The position numbers and the translations under genes are program-made. Shown here one piece after another: positions 49,503 through 58,508 of a stretch of DNA of 64,000 nucleotides. Numbering within the stretch: position 1 is the first letter of the stretch; each line of letters starts with the position of its first letter. Source of the stretch: Hallerella porci (GTDB lineage: Bacteria > Fibrobacterota > Fibrobacteria > Fibrobacterales > Fibrobacteraceae). The DNA lies in the NCBI RefSeq assembly GCF_003148885.1, contig NZ_QGHD01000008.1, positions 1-64,000 of the forward strand, written 5' to 3'. The notes under the pieces were generated by a model. That model was given only the letters and a program-made list of their open reading frames with translations, made no database searches and had not been told where the DNA came from.

Positions 49503-51422
49503 ATGCCAAAGCTCCCTCATTACACTCCCGAACTCTTCAAACAGCTCCGCAAAGGTTACACCAAACAGGACTTCACGAAAGATTTGATGTCCGGTTTAAT
49601 CGTCGGAATTTTAGCGCTTCCTCTGGCGATTGCATTTGCGATTGCTTCGGGAGTTGGTCCCGAACAAGGCCTTTATACGGCGATTATCGCGGGCTTTGCA
49701 ATTTCATTCTTCGGCGGTAGCCGCTTCCAAATCGGCGGGCCGACGGGCGCTTTCATTGTAATCGTTTACGGCATCGTCGCCAAATTCGGTTACGATGGCC
49801 TTGCGACGGCGACTTTAATGGCGGGCGTAATGCTCATCATTTTCGGCATTGCAAAACTCGGCGGTATCATCAAATTTATTCCGTTCCCCGTGACCGTCGG
49901 TTTTACCGGGGGAATTGCGATTATCATTGCACTCGGGCAGGTGCCGAATTTTCTCGGGCTTCAATTCATGGGGGCGAAAGAACCCGCTGATGCGATTGGC
50001 AAAGTGACTTTATACGCAAAATCTTTGGACACGACGAATTTGTATGCGGTCATTATCGGCATCATCGCTTTGGCGATTTGCTTCTTGTGGCCAAAAATTA
50101 CGACGAAAGTTCCGGGCTCTTTAATCGCAATTATTTTTGCTACCGCTTTGGTAAAAATCCTCGGCTGGGATGAAGCGCACGGTGTGATGACAATCGGTTC
50201 AAAGAATTCCATTCCGACTGGTTTTCCGACTCCGCATTTGCCAAATATCGGCTTGGATATGATGCGACAAGTGTTCCAGCCTGCGTTAACGATTGCCATT
50301 CTCGGAGCGATTGAATCTTTGCTTTCGGCAGTTGTCGCGGACGGCATGACCGGTTCACGCCACCGTTCCAATACAGAACTTGTCGGGCAAGGCATTGCGA
50401 ATGTGCTTTCTCCGATTTTCGGCGGAATTCCTGCGACCGGTGCGATTGCGCGTACCGCGACGAATATTAAAAATGGTGCCGTGAGTCCGATTTCGGGCTT
50501 AATTCACGCGGTCATTCTTCTTTTGATTATGCTGATTTTTGGAAAATACGCCGAGATGATTCCGATGGCGGCGCTCGCTGCGGTACTTTTCCAAGTAGCA
50601 TTTAATATGTGCGGTTACAAAAATTTCATCAAGTTGATTAAAGGCGCTCCGAAAAGCGATGTAACCGTTTTGCTCGTCACGTTTGTGCTTACCGTCGTTA
50701 TGGATTTGACGATTGCAATTGAAGTCGGCGTTCTCCTCGCGGCAATTCTCTTTATCCGTCGCATGTCCGATGTCGCAGAAGTCGAATGCGTGATGGAAGA
50801 CGATGACTTGAAGCAAGATGATGAAGAACTCGCTGACCCGAATAATATCGGAAGCCGTCATGTTCCGCACGGCGTTGCTGTTTTCGAAATCATGGGTTCG
50901 CTTTTCTTTGGCGCTGTTGAAAAATTTAAAACCGCTCTCGATATGACGAGCAGCCATCCGAAAATTTTAATTCTGCGGATGCGCCAAGTGCCTTCTATCG
51001 ATGCAGCGGGAGTTCAAATGATCGAAGGTTTACTCGCAAAGTGCCGCGCCGAAGGAACGCAACTTCTCCTTTCGGGTGTGCATTCGCAGCCGATCGTCGC
51101 CCTTTCGAAATCGGGACTTTTAAAAGACATCGGCGAACAAAATGTTCTCGCAAATATTGACGCTGCCTTAAACCGCGCCCGCGAAATTCTCGGGCTCCCG
51201 CTTGTCGCAGCGAAGCCGACAACGCCGAGCGTCGATTGGGAACACAATGTGCAACAGCCGTGGATTCCGGAAAATGCAAACGCTAAGGTCGCTGAAGAAA
51301 CGACCGAAGTTATCGCCGAAACCGTTTCTGAAATTCAATCCGCCGACATTCCCAAGGCCGAAAGCGAAAAGAAAGACACCTTCCACAAAATGATGCACAA
51401 AATTTTCCCATGGATTAAATAA
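49503..51422 (+). CDS. SulP-family anion transporter with STAS domain
   Basis: A 639-residue protein with about 10-12 membrane helices and a cytoplasmic C-terminal STAS domain (about 430-550, VAVFEIMGSLFFGAVEKFKT, LILRMRQVPSIDAAGVQM). LMSGLIVGILALPLAIAFAI, LYTAIIAGFA and FGGSRFQIGGPTGAF are SulP motifs. SulP proteins carry sulfate, bicarbonate or other anions. A long acidic C-terminal tail (about 565-639) follows the STAS domain. The start is ATG 49503; TTG 49491 is in frame but lacks support. A strong terminator follows. Confidence 0.9.
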   Translation: MPKLPHYTPELFKQLRKGYTKQDFTKDLMSGLIVGILALPLAIAFAIASGVGPEQGLYTAIIAGFAISFFGGSRFQIGGPTGAFIVIVYGIVAKFGYDGLATATLMAGVMLIIFGIAKLGGIIKFIPFPVTVGFTGGIAIIIALGQVPNFLGLQFMGAKEPADAIGKVTLYAKSLDTTNLYAVIIGIIALAICFLWPKITTKVPGSLIAIIFATALVKILGWDEAHGVMTIGSKNSIPTGFPTPHLPNIGLDMMRQVFQPALTIAILGAIESLLSAVVADGMTGSRHRSNTELVGQGIANVLSPIFGGIPATGAIARTATNIKNGAVSPISGLIHAVILLLIMLIFGKYAEMIPMAALAAVLFQVAFNMCGYKNFIKLIKGAPKSDVTVLLVTFVLTVVMDLTIAIEVGVLLAAILFIRRMSDVAEVECVMEDDDLKQDDEELADPNNIGSRHVPHGVAVFEIMGSLFFGAVEKFKTALDMTSSHPKILILRMRQVPSIDAAGVQMIEGLLAKCRAEGTQLLLSGVHSQPIVALSKSGLLKDIGEQNVLANIDAALNRAREILGLPLVAAKPTTPSVDWEHNVQQPWIPENANAKVAEETTEVIAETVSEIQSADIPKAESEKKDTFHKMMHKIFPWIK

Positions 51423-51434
51423 CCAGAAAAATTC

Positions 51435-51461
51435 AAAGCACCGCATTCGCGGTGCTTTTTT
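51435..51461 (+). terminator. Terminator of the SulP gene
   Basis: AAAGCACCGC-ATTC-GCGGTGCTTT is a 10-bp stem followed by T residues, and can act in both directions. Confidence 0.85.
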
Positions 51462-51470
51462 ATTTCCGAA

Positions 51471-52214
51471 TTATTCCGATTTTTCAGAATTCAAAAACAA
51501 ATCGTTTTCCATGAAAGTTTTGGGATGAAAACTTTTTCGATGCTCCGGAGTAAAGCCGAATTTTTGAATGCCTTCTAAATGCGCTTTCGTGCCATAGCCC
51601 GCATTTTTTTCGAAGGCATAGCCCGGATATTTTTCGGCGAGAGAATCCATATAGCGATCGCGGAAAACTTTGGCTAAAATAGACGCCGCTGAGATGCTTG
51701 CGATGCGACCGTCGCCTTTGATAATCGCCAGTTGCAAATTCGAAGGCACTCCGCGAATTTTCAAATTGCCATCGACCGCAATCAAGATTTCTGCGCCCGC
51801 GGGAATTTTTCCGCTGGATTCAATCGGAATTTCTGGAGCGGAAATTTCTAAGCCCGAAACGCCTAACGCAGAAAGTGCGCGCCGCATCGCTAAAAAGTCT
51901 GCGTTGAGAATATTGAGTTCATCGATTTCTGAAACGCTCGCACTCGCAATCGCATAACAAAGACATTCGGATTTAACGGTTTCAAACATCGCTTCGCGTT
52001 TTTTGCGCGTGAGTTTTTTAGAATCGTTTAAAGCGAAATCCGCCGTCGGATTTTTTAACATCGCAGCGCATGCGACAACTGGCCCCGCCAACGGTCCGCG
52101 CCCCACTTCATCGACGCCGACGATAATTTGATTCGGATAATTTTTGCGCAAAGCGATTTCGCCATCGACAGGCGAAGAAATGCCTTGCAAAAATTCGGGC
52201 AGTGCAAATTTCAT
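51471..52214 (-). CDS. rnhB: Ribonuclease HII
   Basis: RNase HII cuts RNA in RNA-DNA hybrids and starts ribonucleotide excision. GVDEVGRGPLAGPVV holds the first catalytic acids, AVDGN provides a further acidic residue, and SAASILAKVFRDRYMD and YGTKAHLEGIQKFG match the family. At 247 residues it has a ~30-residue insert after position 120 (ISAPEIPIESSGKIPAGAEI). It follows purN by one base. Confidence 0.93.
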   Translation of the reverse strand: MKFALPEFLQGISSPVDGEIALRKNYPNQIIVGVDEVGRGPLAGPVVACAAMLKNPTADFALNDSKKLTRKKREAMFETVKSECLCYAIASASVSEIDELNILNADFLAMRRALSALGVSGLEISAPEIPIESSGKIPAGAEILIAVDGNLKIRGVPSNLQLAIIKGDGRIASISAASILAKVFRDRYMDSLAEKYPGYAFEKNAGYGTKAHLEGIQKFGFTPEHRKSFHPKTFMENDLFLNSEKSE

Positions 52215-52215
52215 T

Positions 52216-52821
52216 TTAAACTTTTCCGTTTTTGTGCAAAAAATTTTCAGCGTAATTTTTTAAAGTTTTCCAATAAAGCGCGTGCTCTTGCACGAGAACG
52301 CGCGCCGCTAAATCCGCCGGCGAATCCGATTCGAAAACCGGAACTTTTGTTTGAGCTAAAATTTTTCCGCTATCGTAATCGCCGCTGACTAAATGAATCG
52401 TCGCTCCGCTTTCTTTTTCTTTCGCTGCGATGACCGCTTCGTGAACATGAATTCCGAAAAATCCTGCGCCACCGAATTTCGGTAAAAGCGACGGATGCAC
52501 ATTCAACATGCGATTTTCTGTCGCCTGTAAAACCGCATCGGGAATACGTTTCATGTAGCCGCAAAGCGCAATCAAATTGACCGCATTTTCTTTTAAAACT
52601 TTTAAAATCGCTTGTTCATATTCGGCGGGATTCGGGTGCGTTTTTCCCGAAATATGATACACCGGAATGCCAAAATTTTTTGCAATTTCTGCGGCGCCTG
52701 AGCCCGCGTTATTCGTGATTAAAAAGCGGCACTCACCGCCCAATGTTCCGTCTTTTTCATGCGAAAGGATAGCCTTAAAATTACTGCCGCCACCCGAAGC
52801 AAAAACGCCAAAAGTAAACAT
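52216..52821 (-). CDS. purN: Phosphoribosylglycinamide formyltransferase
   Basis: PurN adds the formyl group from 10-formyl-tetrahydrofolate to GAR, the third step of purine synthesis. The 201-residue protein has FASGGGSNFKAIL at the N-terminus, ALCGYMKRIP, NVHPSLLPKFGGAGFFGIHV with the catalytic Asn/His, and HLVSGDYDSGKILAQ with the catalytic Asp. It is followed by rnhB in the same operon. A TATCTTTC sequence five bases before the start is close to the TAnnTTTG promoter element. Confidence 0.95.
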   Translation of the reverse strand: MFTFGVFASGGGSNFKAILSHEKDGTLGGECRFLITNNAGSGAAEIAKNFGIPVYHISGKTHPNPAEYEQAILKVLKENAVNLIALCGYMKRIPDAVLQATENRMLNVHPSLLPKFGGAGFFGIHVHEAVIAAKEKESGATIHLVSGDYDSGKILAQTKVPVFESDSPADLAARVLVQEHALYWKTLKNYAENFLHKNGKV

Positions 52822-52909
52822 AAACGAAAGATAGAATTTTATCCCGAAAGAATTTATTTTGAAGAAATTCTTTTTTAAATTCTACTCAACTTAAATCAAT
52901 AGGAATGCT

Positions 52910-55900
52910 ATGACATTTGACAAGTATCTTGAATCCGCGAAACTTCATGGAAACGTGAAAGACCTGATGACAAAAGGTCTCGCTGTTGAATTTATTCAGC
53001 CGTGGTACACTCCGCTCACCACAACTCCTGCGACAACGGGCATTGCTGTCGGCGGCATCGGAAGCACTTACACCGTAACGCCTGCCGGCACAACTCCGGT
53101 GACGGGCGTAATCCCGGGCGTTCAAGTGCGCACGACCAATCCCGACGATTTGCGTTTGCAAAATGTTTTCTACCGCGAATCGGTCATTGTCAAAAATGCG
53201 CCCCTCGCCATTCGCAATTTCTTCGAATTCAATCGTAAAAATCAATTTTACACATTGAAAGATTCCGAAGGAAAACCGCTCTTTACAGAAACGACCGAAA
53301 AAGAAGCGTTAAAAAAAATTGAAAAAGTTCTCGCCGACAAGAATTTCTTTGCGACCAATCAAGAAGCGCTTTATCGTTGGCATACAGAATTTAGCCCGCG
53401 CACACAAGCGATGATCGCCGCGGGAAAGACGACAACTCCTGAATTTAATCGCGCAGTTCTCATCGATTTCTTTGACGGTGAACTCGGCGAAAAAGTCGAA
53501 AGCAAAGGCGCTCTCACCGCAGCATTTGGAAACGATACCGAATTCCTCGGCGAAGCGGGATACGATGCGCAAAAGATGGAATACACCGCAGAATATCCGC
53601 TGTCTCGCACCCAATACAAAGCGACCAAAGGAATTCAAATTACCCGTTATCAATACAGCTACGTGCTGCCGAATAACGAACGCATTTCGAGTCTTCCGGT
53701 GAGCGCAACGCGTTACGAATTCGTCAACCCGACGAAAGATGTCCGCGAAATCACTCTCGTGCAAGTGCAAGAAAATTATTGCGGTTACCAAGTCCGCAAA
53801 GATCGCGAAGGCGTTCAAGATTCTTCGTTCGTCCTCGTGCCTGTTGCGAAGAATCCGCAAGGCGTTGAATTTTCGGCAAATCTCGCCGACGGTCGTCAAG
53901 TTAAAGGCGTTGAATTTTACAACAAGACGCCGCTTTCCGAAAGCGACTTTGACGGTTGCATGGGAATTAGCGCAGCATGGAATCCGAAGGACGATGTAAA
54001 CGTTTCGACGAAACCGCTCTTCTACCGCGATGATCAAAAAACAGTTCTCGCAGGAGCGCTCCACAGCGGACGCCTTTCGCAGAATTTTGTGAAGAATGTT
54101 TACAGCGGACGCGAAACTGTCGCCGGCGCAATCGCCGTGACCGTGCGCTTAAAACCGCGCGCCAAAGCAACGATTCAACTGAACACCGTTCTCGACTTTG
54201 CGCACATTCGCTTCCAAGAAAAAGAAAATTTGAAGAAATACACCGTCTTCTATCCGGATCCGTTTGGCCGCGTTCAAGCGATGCTTTCGGAAGCGCTTTC
54301 GTTTGACGCCGAATTTGAAAATACATTTGGCGAAGCTTACCGCGCACTCGCTCCGGAAAAAGCACTCGCAAAACTTTTCCCGAAAGACAAGAAGAAACAA
54401 GCGGAATTCCGCAGCTTAGCTTTGAACACGCTGAGCTTTATTCCCGAAGCAACTGTTTGGGATAAAGACGATAATTTCCTCGTCCGCGAATGCGCCGACT
54501 ATCCGTTCTTCAATTCTCTCGACGTTTACTTCTACGGCAGCTTCTCGCTTCTCGCTTTGATGCCGCGCTTAGACGGTGCTGTGATGAAGCGCTTTGCCGA
54601 TGCGATTCTCGCCGAAGATAATACCATTCGCCGTCACCACGAATATGTGAACCATCCTTACGCCGACTTGCCCGAAGCCAAATTGGAAGGTCCGCGCGCC
54701 GTTCACGGAGCCGTGATTCACGATCTCGGCAGCCCCTTTAATCCGGCGCCCGATGCCTACGACTGGCACAATGTGAAAGAATGGAAAGATCTCGCTCCGA
54801 AATATGTGTTGATGGTTTTACGCCATTACAAATTCACCGGCGACAAGTCTGTAGTCGATTCTTGCAAAGATGCCGTTTACGCTTGCATGGAATATTTAGA
54901 GAAGATGGTGGACGAAGGACAAAACTTCCCGCTCACCCACGGAACCGATGACACCTTCGACAATCTTTCGTCGAACGGCATCTCGGTTTACTGCGGATCT
55001 CTTTGGATTGCAGGCCTCCGCGCCGCTGCAAAAATCGCAGAACTCGAAGGCGACAGCGCCCGCGCTCTCGATTGGGAAAAGAAAGCCGACGAAGCCGAAG
55101 CCGAATTCCACGAAGCCTTGTGGGATGAAAACGAAGGCTACTTCCATTTCTTTGCCACTCCGATTGAAGCGAAAGACGTTCACTTCGAACACTTCGACAA
55201 AATCGTGGAAGCGCTCGCTGACGAAGTTCCGCTTTCCGGTTCCGACGCGCAGAAACTCGCCGAGCTCAACGATTGGCTAAACTTCTCTGAAATTCCCGAA
55301 GATGTGGAACTTTCGAAGCTCGAACTTCGCAAGTTCAAAAAAGAATGGCTCTACGGCACAGCGCCCGAAGCCTTCACCGAATCTTTCCAGAAAAAATTGG
55401 AATTGGATTCCGATGATGTCTTCGCCGACTCGATGCTCGCGGACACGTATCTGCGCCTTCTCGGACTTGCGCCTCTCACCGATTTCGAAAAGGGAGCAAG
55501 CACCCTCGACCGCATTTACCGCACCAATTATAAAGCGAACACGCCGCTTCTCGGCGCCGCCAACTTGGTGCACAAAGACGGTTCCCCGCTCGATGAATTC
55601 AACTTCCAAGCTCACGATGTTTGGATTGGCATTCAATACAGCATCGCAAGCGGCATGATTCTCCACGAAGAAATTGACGAAGCCCGCGACATCGTCAATA
55701 GCATGATTCAAAATCTTTACGAAGAAGCGAAGATTCCGTTCGCCGCACCCGAAGGCTTTAACGGAAGTTGCCGCCTCCACGAAGACGCTCTCGTAAAAGC
55801 GGGAGTTTCGATGACCGCGGCAAAATCTCTCATCGCAGAACTCGTGAAGAAAGGCGCACTTCTCGCGGATCAACGCATTTCGCCGAAGCTTCCGAAGAAT

Positions 55901-56074
55901 CTCGCCGCCTTCAAAAAGGCTTACGGCACACTCGCCAAGAAAGCGAAAATTTCCGAAGAAGATTTGTTCACATTGCTGCACAGCACTGCGCTCAAATACA
56001 CCGCCGGAAAATATTTCCGTCCGGGAATGGTCTTCGCCCTCTTCGATGCACTCAAATTGGATGCGTTAAAGTAA
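52910..56074 (+). CDS. GH116-family glycosidase (GBA2-like)
   Basis: A 1054-residue protein without a signal peptide. The N-terminal half has the GH116 beta-sandwich start GIAVGGIGSTYTVTPAGT. The C-terminal alpha/alpha barrel contains FLVRECADYPFFNSLDVYFY with the likely nucleophile Glu, VIHDLGSPFN, WKDLAPKYVLMVLRHYKFTG, HGTDDTFDNLSSNGISVYCG with the likely acid/base Asp, and AHDVWIGIQYSIASGMI. GH116 enzymes are beta-glucosidases, beta-xylosidases or N-acetylglucosaminidases; a cytoplasmic oligosaccharide-cleaving role is inferred. AGGAA precedes ATG 52910. It converges on a regulator gene beside a lichenase. Length exceeds typical bacterial GH116 by ~200 residues, much of it N-terminal. Confidence 0.75.
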   Translation: MTFDKYLESAKLHGNVKDLMTKGLAVEFIQPWYTPLTTTPATTGIAVGGIGSTYTVTPAGTTPVTGVIPGVQVRTTNPDDLRLQNVFYRESVIVKNAPLAIRNFFEFNRKNQFYTLKDSEGKPLFTETTEKEALKKIEKVLADKNFFATNQEALYRWHTEFSPRTQAMIAAGKTTTPEFNRAVLIDFFDGELGEKVESKGALTAAFGNDTEFLGEAGYDAQKMEYTAEYPLSRTQYKATKGIQITRYQYSYVLPNNERISSLPVSATRYEFVNPTKDVREITLVQVQENYCGYQVRKDREGVQDSSFVLVPVAKNPQGVEFSANLADGRQVKGVEFYNKTPLSESDFDGCMGISAAWNPKDDVNVSTKPLFYRDDQKTVLAGALHSGRLSQNFVKNVYSGRETVAGAIAVTVRLKPRAKATIQLNTVLDFAHIRFQEKENLKKYTVFYPDPFGRVQAMLSEALSFDAEFENTFGEAYRALAPEKALAKLFPKDKKKQAEFRSLALNTLSFIPEATVWDKDDNFLVRECADYPFFNSLDVYFYGSFSLLALMPRLDGAVMKRFADAILAEDNTIRRHHEYVNHPYADLPEAKLEGPRAVHGAVIHDLGSPFNPAPDAYDWHNVKEWKDLAPKYVLMVLRHYKFTGDKSVVDSCKDAVYACMEYLEKMVDEGQNFPLTHGTDDTFDNLSSNGISVYCGSLWIAGLRAAAKIAELEGDSARALDWEKKADEAEAEFHEALWDENEGYFHFFATPIEAKDVHFEHFDKIVEALADEVPLSGSDAQKLAELNDWLNFSEIPEDVELSKLELRKFKKEWLYGTAPEAFTESFQKKLELDSDDVFADSMLADTYLRLLGLAPLTDFEKGASTLDRIYRTNYKANTPLLGAANLVHKDGSPLDEFNFQAHDVWIGIQYSIASGMILHEEIDEARDIVNSMIQNLYEEAKIPFAAPEGFNGSCRLHEDALVKAGVSMTAAKSLIAELVKKGALLADQRISPKLPKNLAAFKKAYGTLAKKAKISEEDLFTLLHSTALKYTAGKYFRPGMVFALFDALKLDALK

Positions 56075-56077
56075 CGA

Positions 56078-57427
56078 TTACTTTTCCACGACCTTCCCGG
56101 GAATTTCCCGCAGAAGGCCGGTGCGGAAAGGATCATTCTTTCCAAGTTCCAAATGGTAAAACATTTGGATAACCAAATTTTCCGTATTGAAGTCAAACGA
56201 ATCCAAGCGAAGCAAAAAGCTTTCTGCGGAATTGTCAAAGCCGACTAAATACGGAATATTTTTTAATTCCCCTTCTTCTTCTAATTCCCGCAAAAGACCC
56301 GCGACTTCATCATTCACGGTGACCCACGGCATCTCGGCGGGAATTTCTTTTAAAAGTCGTCGCAAAATTTCTTTCTCATGTTTTTTTGCCCGCAATTCAA
56401 TCGTATATTTCGGACCATTTTGACTGGCGAGATGACGAAAATCCCACGGGCTCGCATATTTCGAATCGACGCATTCCACCACTTCGATGCCGCTTTCGCG
56501 CAGACCTTGCAAACGGTCGATTGACCACGAACTCGCATGATACGGCGAAATGTATGCGATTTGCGAAATGCCTTTTTGCTTCAAAAATTTGCCGACGGAT
56601 TTTCCCGGATTTTTCCCAAACGATGAATTGAAAAATGCCCAGCCATCTTGTTTAAGAAAAATTTTTTCCAAAGAATTTGCAGGGTGCTCCCACCAAATGG
56701 AAATAGGAAAATTCGCCGCGAGAAGTGCGTGCAATAATTTAAATGGTTTTAAAATTAAAAGGGTCGAAACGATTGCGCCCACCGCATTCGGGTAATCCGA
56801 AAAATGGCGCACATTGCCGTTGCGATCGACGAAACGTTCTGCGTCTTCATCAAATCCGAGAAGGCGTAATTTATAATGTTTCTCTGCGCCCAAGCGATAA
56901 GTGAACCGCAGAAAATCCATTTCGCGCTCACTCGCCGGATAAAAAGATCCCCACGCTGTTGAACGCGTGATGAAAAGAATTTCTGTATCCGAAGATTTTT
57001 TTTCTTGCTTCGGAAAATTGTAGCGATTTTTTCCTTTGTGTTCCAAGATGCCGCGGGCACACGCTTCTTTTAAATACTGCCGCAACATATACGGCGAAAT
57101 GCGATAACGCGCAGCGAGTTCTTTTTGCGACGGCAACGATTCGGTCAAAGGAAAATAACCGAAGCGAATATCCGATTGAAATTTTTCAAAGAAAGTTTCT
57201 TGCGGACCCGGCGCCACCGCAGCGATGGCAATCGTTTTTCGCTTTCCCCAAAAAACGCCTTTTCCCGGATCCGTGTAAACGAGACCTTTTTCTTTTAATG
57301 TGCGAATCGCACTTTGAATCGTTCCCGAAGCGGCGTGCAATTTTTGCATTAACACGCGCACCGATGGCAATTTATCGCCATTTTGATGCGGACTCATTAA
57401 CAACGCTTCGACAACGGCATCTTTCAT
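56078..57427 (-). CDS. GntR/LacI-type regulator with two winged-helix domains
   Basis: A 449-residue regulator. Residues ~1-65 are a GntR winged helix (KLPSVRVLMQKLHAASGTIQ, SAIRTLKEKGLVYTDPGKGV). Residues ~80-142 look like a second one (SLPSQKELAARYRISPYMLR, QYLKEACARGILEHKGKNRY). The rest resembles a LacI-type sugar-binding domain (ISQIAYISPYHASSWSIDRL, WVTVNDEVAGLL, LVGFDNSAESFLLRLDSFDF). It overlaps the lichenase stop by four bases (ATGA), so it is co-transcribed with it. It converges on the GH116 gene with only 3 bases between stop codons. A glucan oligosaccharide is a reasonable guess for the ligand. Confidence 0.78.
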   Translation of the reverse strand: MKDAVVEALLMSPHQNGDKLPSVRVLMQKLHAASGTIQSAIRTLKEKGLVYTDPGKGVFWGKRKTIAIAAVAPGPQETFFEKFQSDIRFGYFPLTESLPSQKELAARYRISPYMLRQYLKEACARGILEHKGKNRYNFPKQEKKSSDTEILFITRSTAWGSFYPASEREMDFLRFTYRLGAEKHYKLRLLGFDEDAERFVDRNGNVRHFSDYPNAVGAIVSTLLILKPFKLLHALLAANFPISIWWEHPANSLEKIFLKQDGWAFFNSSFGKNPGKSVGKFLKQKGISQIAYISPYHASSWSIDRLQGLRESGIEVVECVDSKYASPWDFRHLASQNGPKYTIELRAKKHEKEILRRLLKEIPAEMPWVTVNDEVAGLLRELEEEGELKNIPYLVGFDNSAESFLLRLDSFDFNTENLVIQMFYHLELGKNDPFRTGLLREIPGKVVEK

Positions 57428-58419
57428 TTTTTCCTTTTTCCTTTACTGCGCCCGATGAGGTCGTAGGTTTTTAAATATTCGGGATGTGAATTTCCATGAG
57501 AACGCACTGCGCTTTTACGAATTGCAGTTGTCGTATCGACAGGCGGATTTACAACAGGAGGATTCACAATCGGCGGATTCACTACCGGAGGATTTTCTGT
57601 GTTTGACGATTCCGTATCCACGGGAACTGTTCCGTAGAATCCTTCGTTTCCCGCTTTCGTTAAACTAAGAACCATGTAGCCGTCTTTAACCGTCGCATTT
57701 TCCTGTTTTAAATCGACGCGGTTTCCGTCAAAAGTCCATTCGCCACAATTCCAACGGCTCGCGTCAAAAGTGTCAAAATTATCCGTCCAACTGAGAGTAA
57801 AGTCCGAGCCATTTTCTCCTGCGCCCGGCGTATATTTGTAAACCTTTACCCAGTTGATGAATTGATGCACCGGAAGAATCGCATCATTCCATGCGCCAAC
57901 CCAGCCCGCATCTTCCGAAGACCATAAATTAAAACGCAAATCCTGCGGACGCACTAACGCTTGCACCTGACCCTTGCTATCGCTCGAATCGCGTTTCGCT
58001 TTGCGTACAAGTTCACCATCGATAAACCAAGCGACATAATCCGGCGTCCATTCCATTCCATAAGTATGATAAGCGGCATTGGCTGCAGTCGGAAGCGAAT
58101 GAATTTTTTCACTCGTTACTTTTTTCTCAGCGCTGCCCGTGATGATATTCGATTGGAACTTCTGCGGAGCTTTTCCGAGAATTTCAATATCCACTTCTAC
58201 CCACGGCTCCGCGCCGCCCATATACGAATCGTTATGATACAAGAACATAGAGCTTACGAGCCCCGAGCCCGTCGCCATCATCATCCGCGCCTCGTATTTG
58301 CCATACATCTGCGTTTCATTCGTATAGAGTTCTGCACCCGAATAATTTTTGCTCTGCGCCATTGCAGTGGCGGCGAAAATTCCAGTCGAGAGAATCATAA
58401 GTACCTTTTGAAATTTCAT
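57424..58419 (-). CDS. Secreted 1,3-1,4-beta-glucanase (lichenase), circularly permuted GH16
   Basis: This 331-residue enzyme hydrolyses mixed-linkage beta-glucan. The signal peptide MKFQKVLMILSTGIFAATAM ends before AQ. The catalytic ExDxE is Glu75-Asp77-Glu79 in WVEVDIEILG. The order is the permuted one of the F. succinogenes enzyme: SGAELYTNE near the N-terminus, and SWTDNFDTFDASRWNCGEWT with FDGNRVDL near the C-terminus of the domain. A Pro-Val-Asn linker (NPPVVNPPIVNPPVVNPPVD) replaces the poly-Ser linker of that enzyme. A short basic tail ends GRSKGKRKK. ATG 58419 has AGGAAG seven bases upstream; the frame from 58503 starts in the promoter. Confidence 0.93.
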   Translation of the reverse strand: MKFQKVLMILSTGIFAATAMAQSKNYSGAELYTNETQMYGKYEARMMMATGSGLVSSMFLYHNDSYMGGAEPWVEVDIEILGKAPQKFQSNIITGSAEKKVTSEKIHSLPTAANAAYHTYGMEWTPDYVAWFIDGELVRKAKRDSSDSKGQVQALVRPQDLRFNLWSSEDAGWVGAWNDAILPVHQFINWVKVYKYTPGAGENGSDFTLSWTDNFDTFDASRWNCGEWTFDGNRVDLKQENATVKDGYMVLSLTKAGNEGFYGTVPVDTESSNTENPPVVNPPIVNPPVVNPPVDTTTAIRKSAVRSHGNSHPEYLKTYDLIGRSKGKRKK

Positions 58420-58455
58420 CGTGAACTTCCTTTTTTCAAAAGATACCTTCTCTTG

Positions 58456-58477
58456 AGAGTGAATTAAATTCTCTCCA
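58456..58477. promoter_or_regulatory. Imperfect inverted repeat upstream of the lichenase
   Basis: GAGAGTGAATT and AAATTCTCTC form a near-palindrome about 40 bases before the lichenase start, within an AT-rich promoter region that also has TTGATA on the minus strand near 58500. It may be the operator of the co-transcribed regulator. Confidence 0.35.
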
Positions 58478-58508
58478 TTTAAATATATAAAATAATGTAT
58501 CAAGTGTA

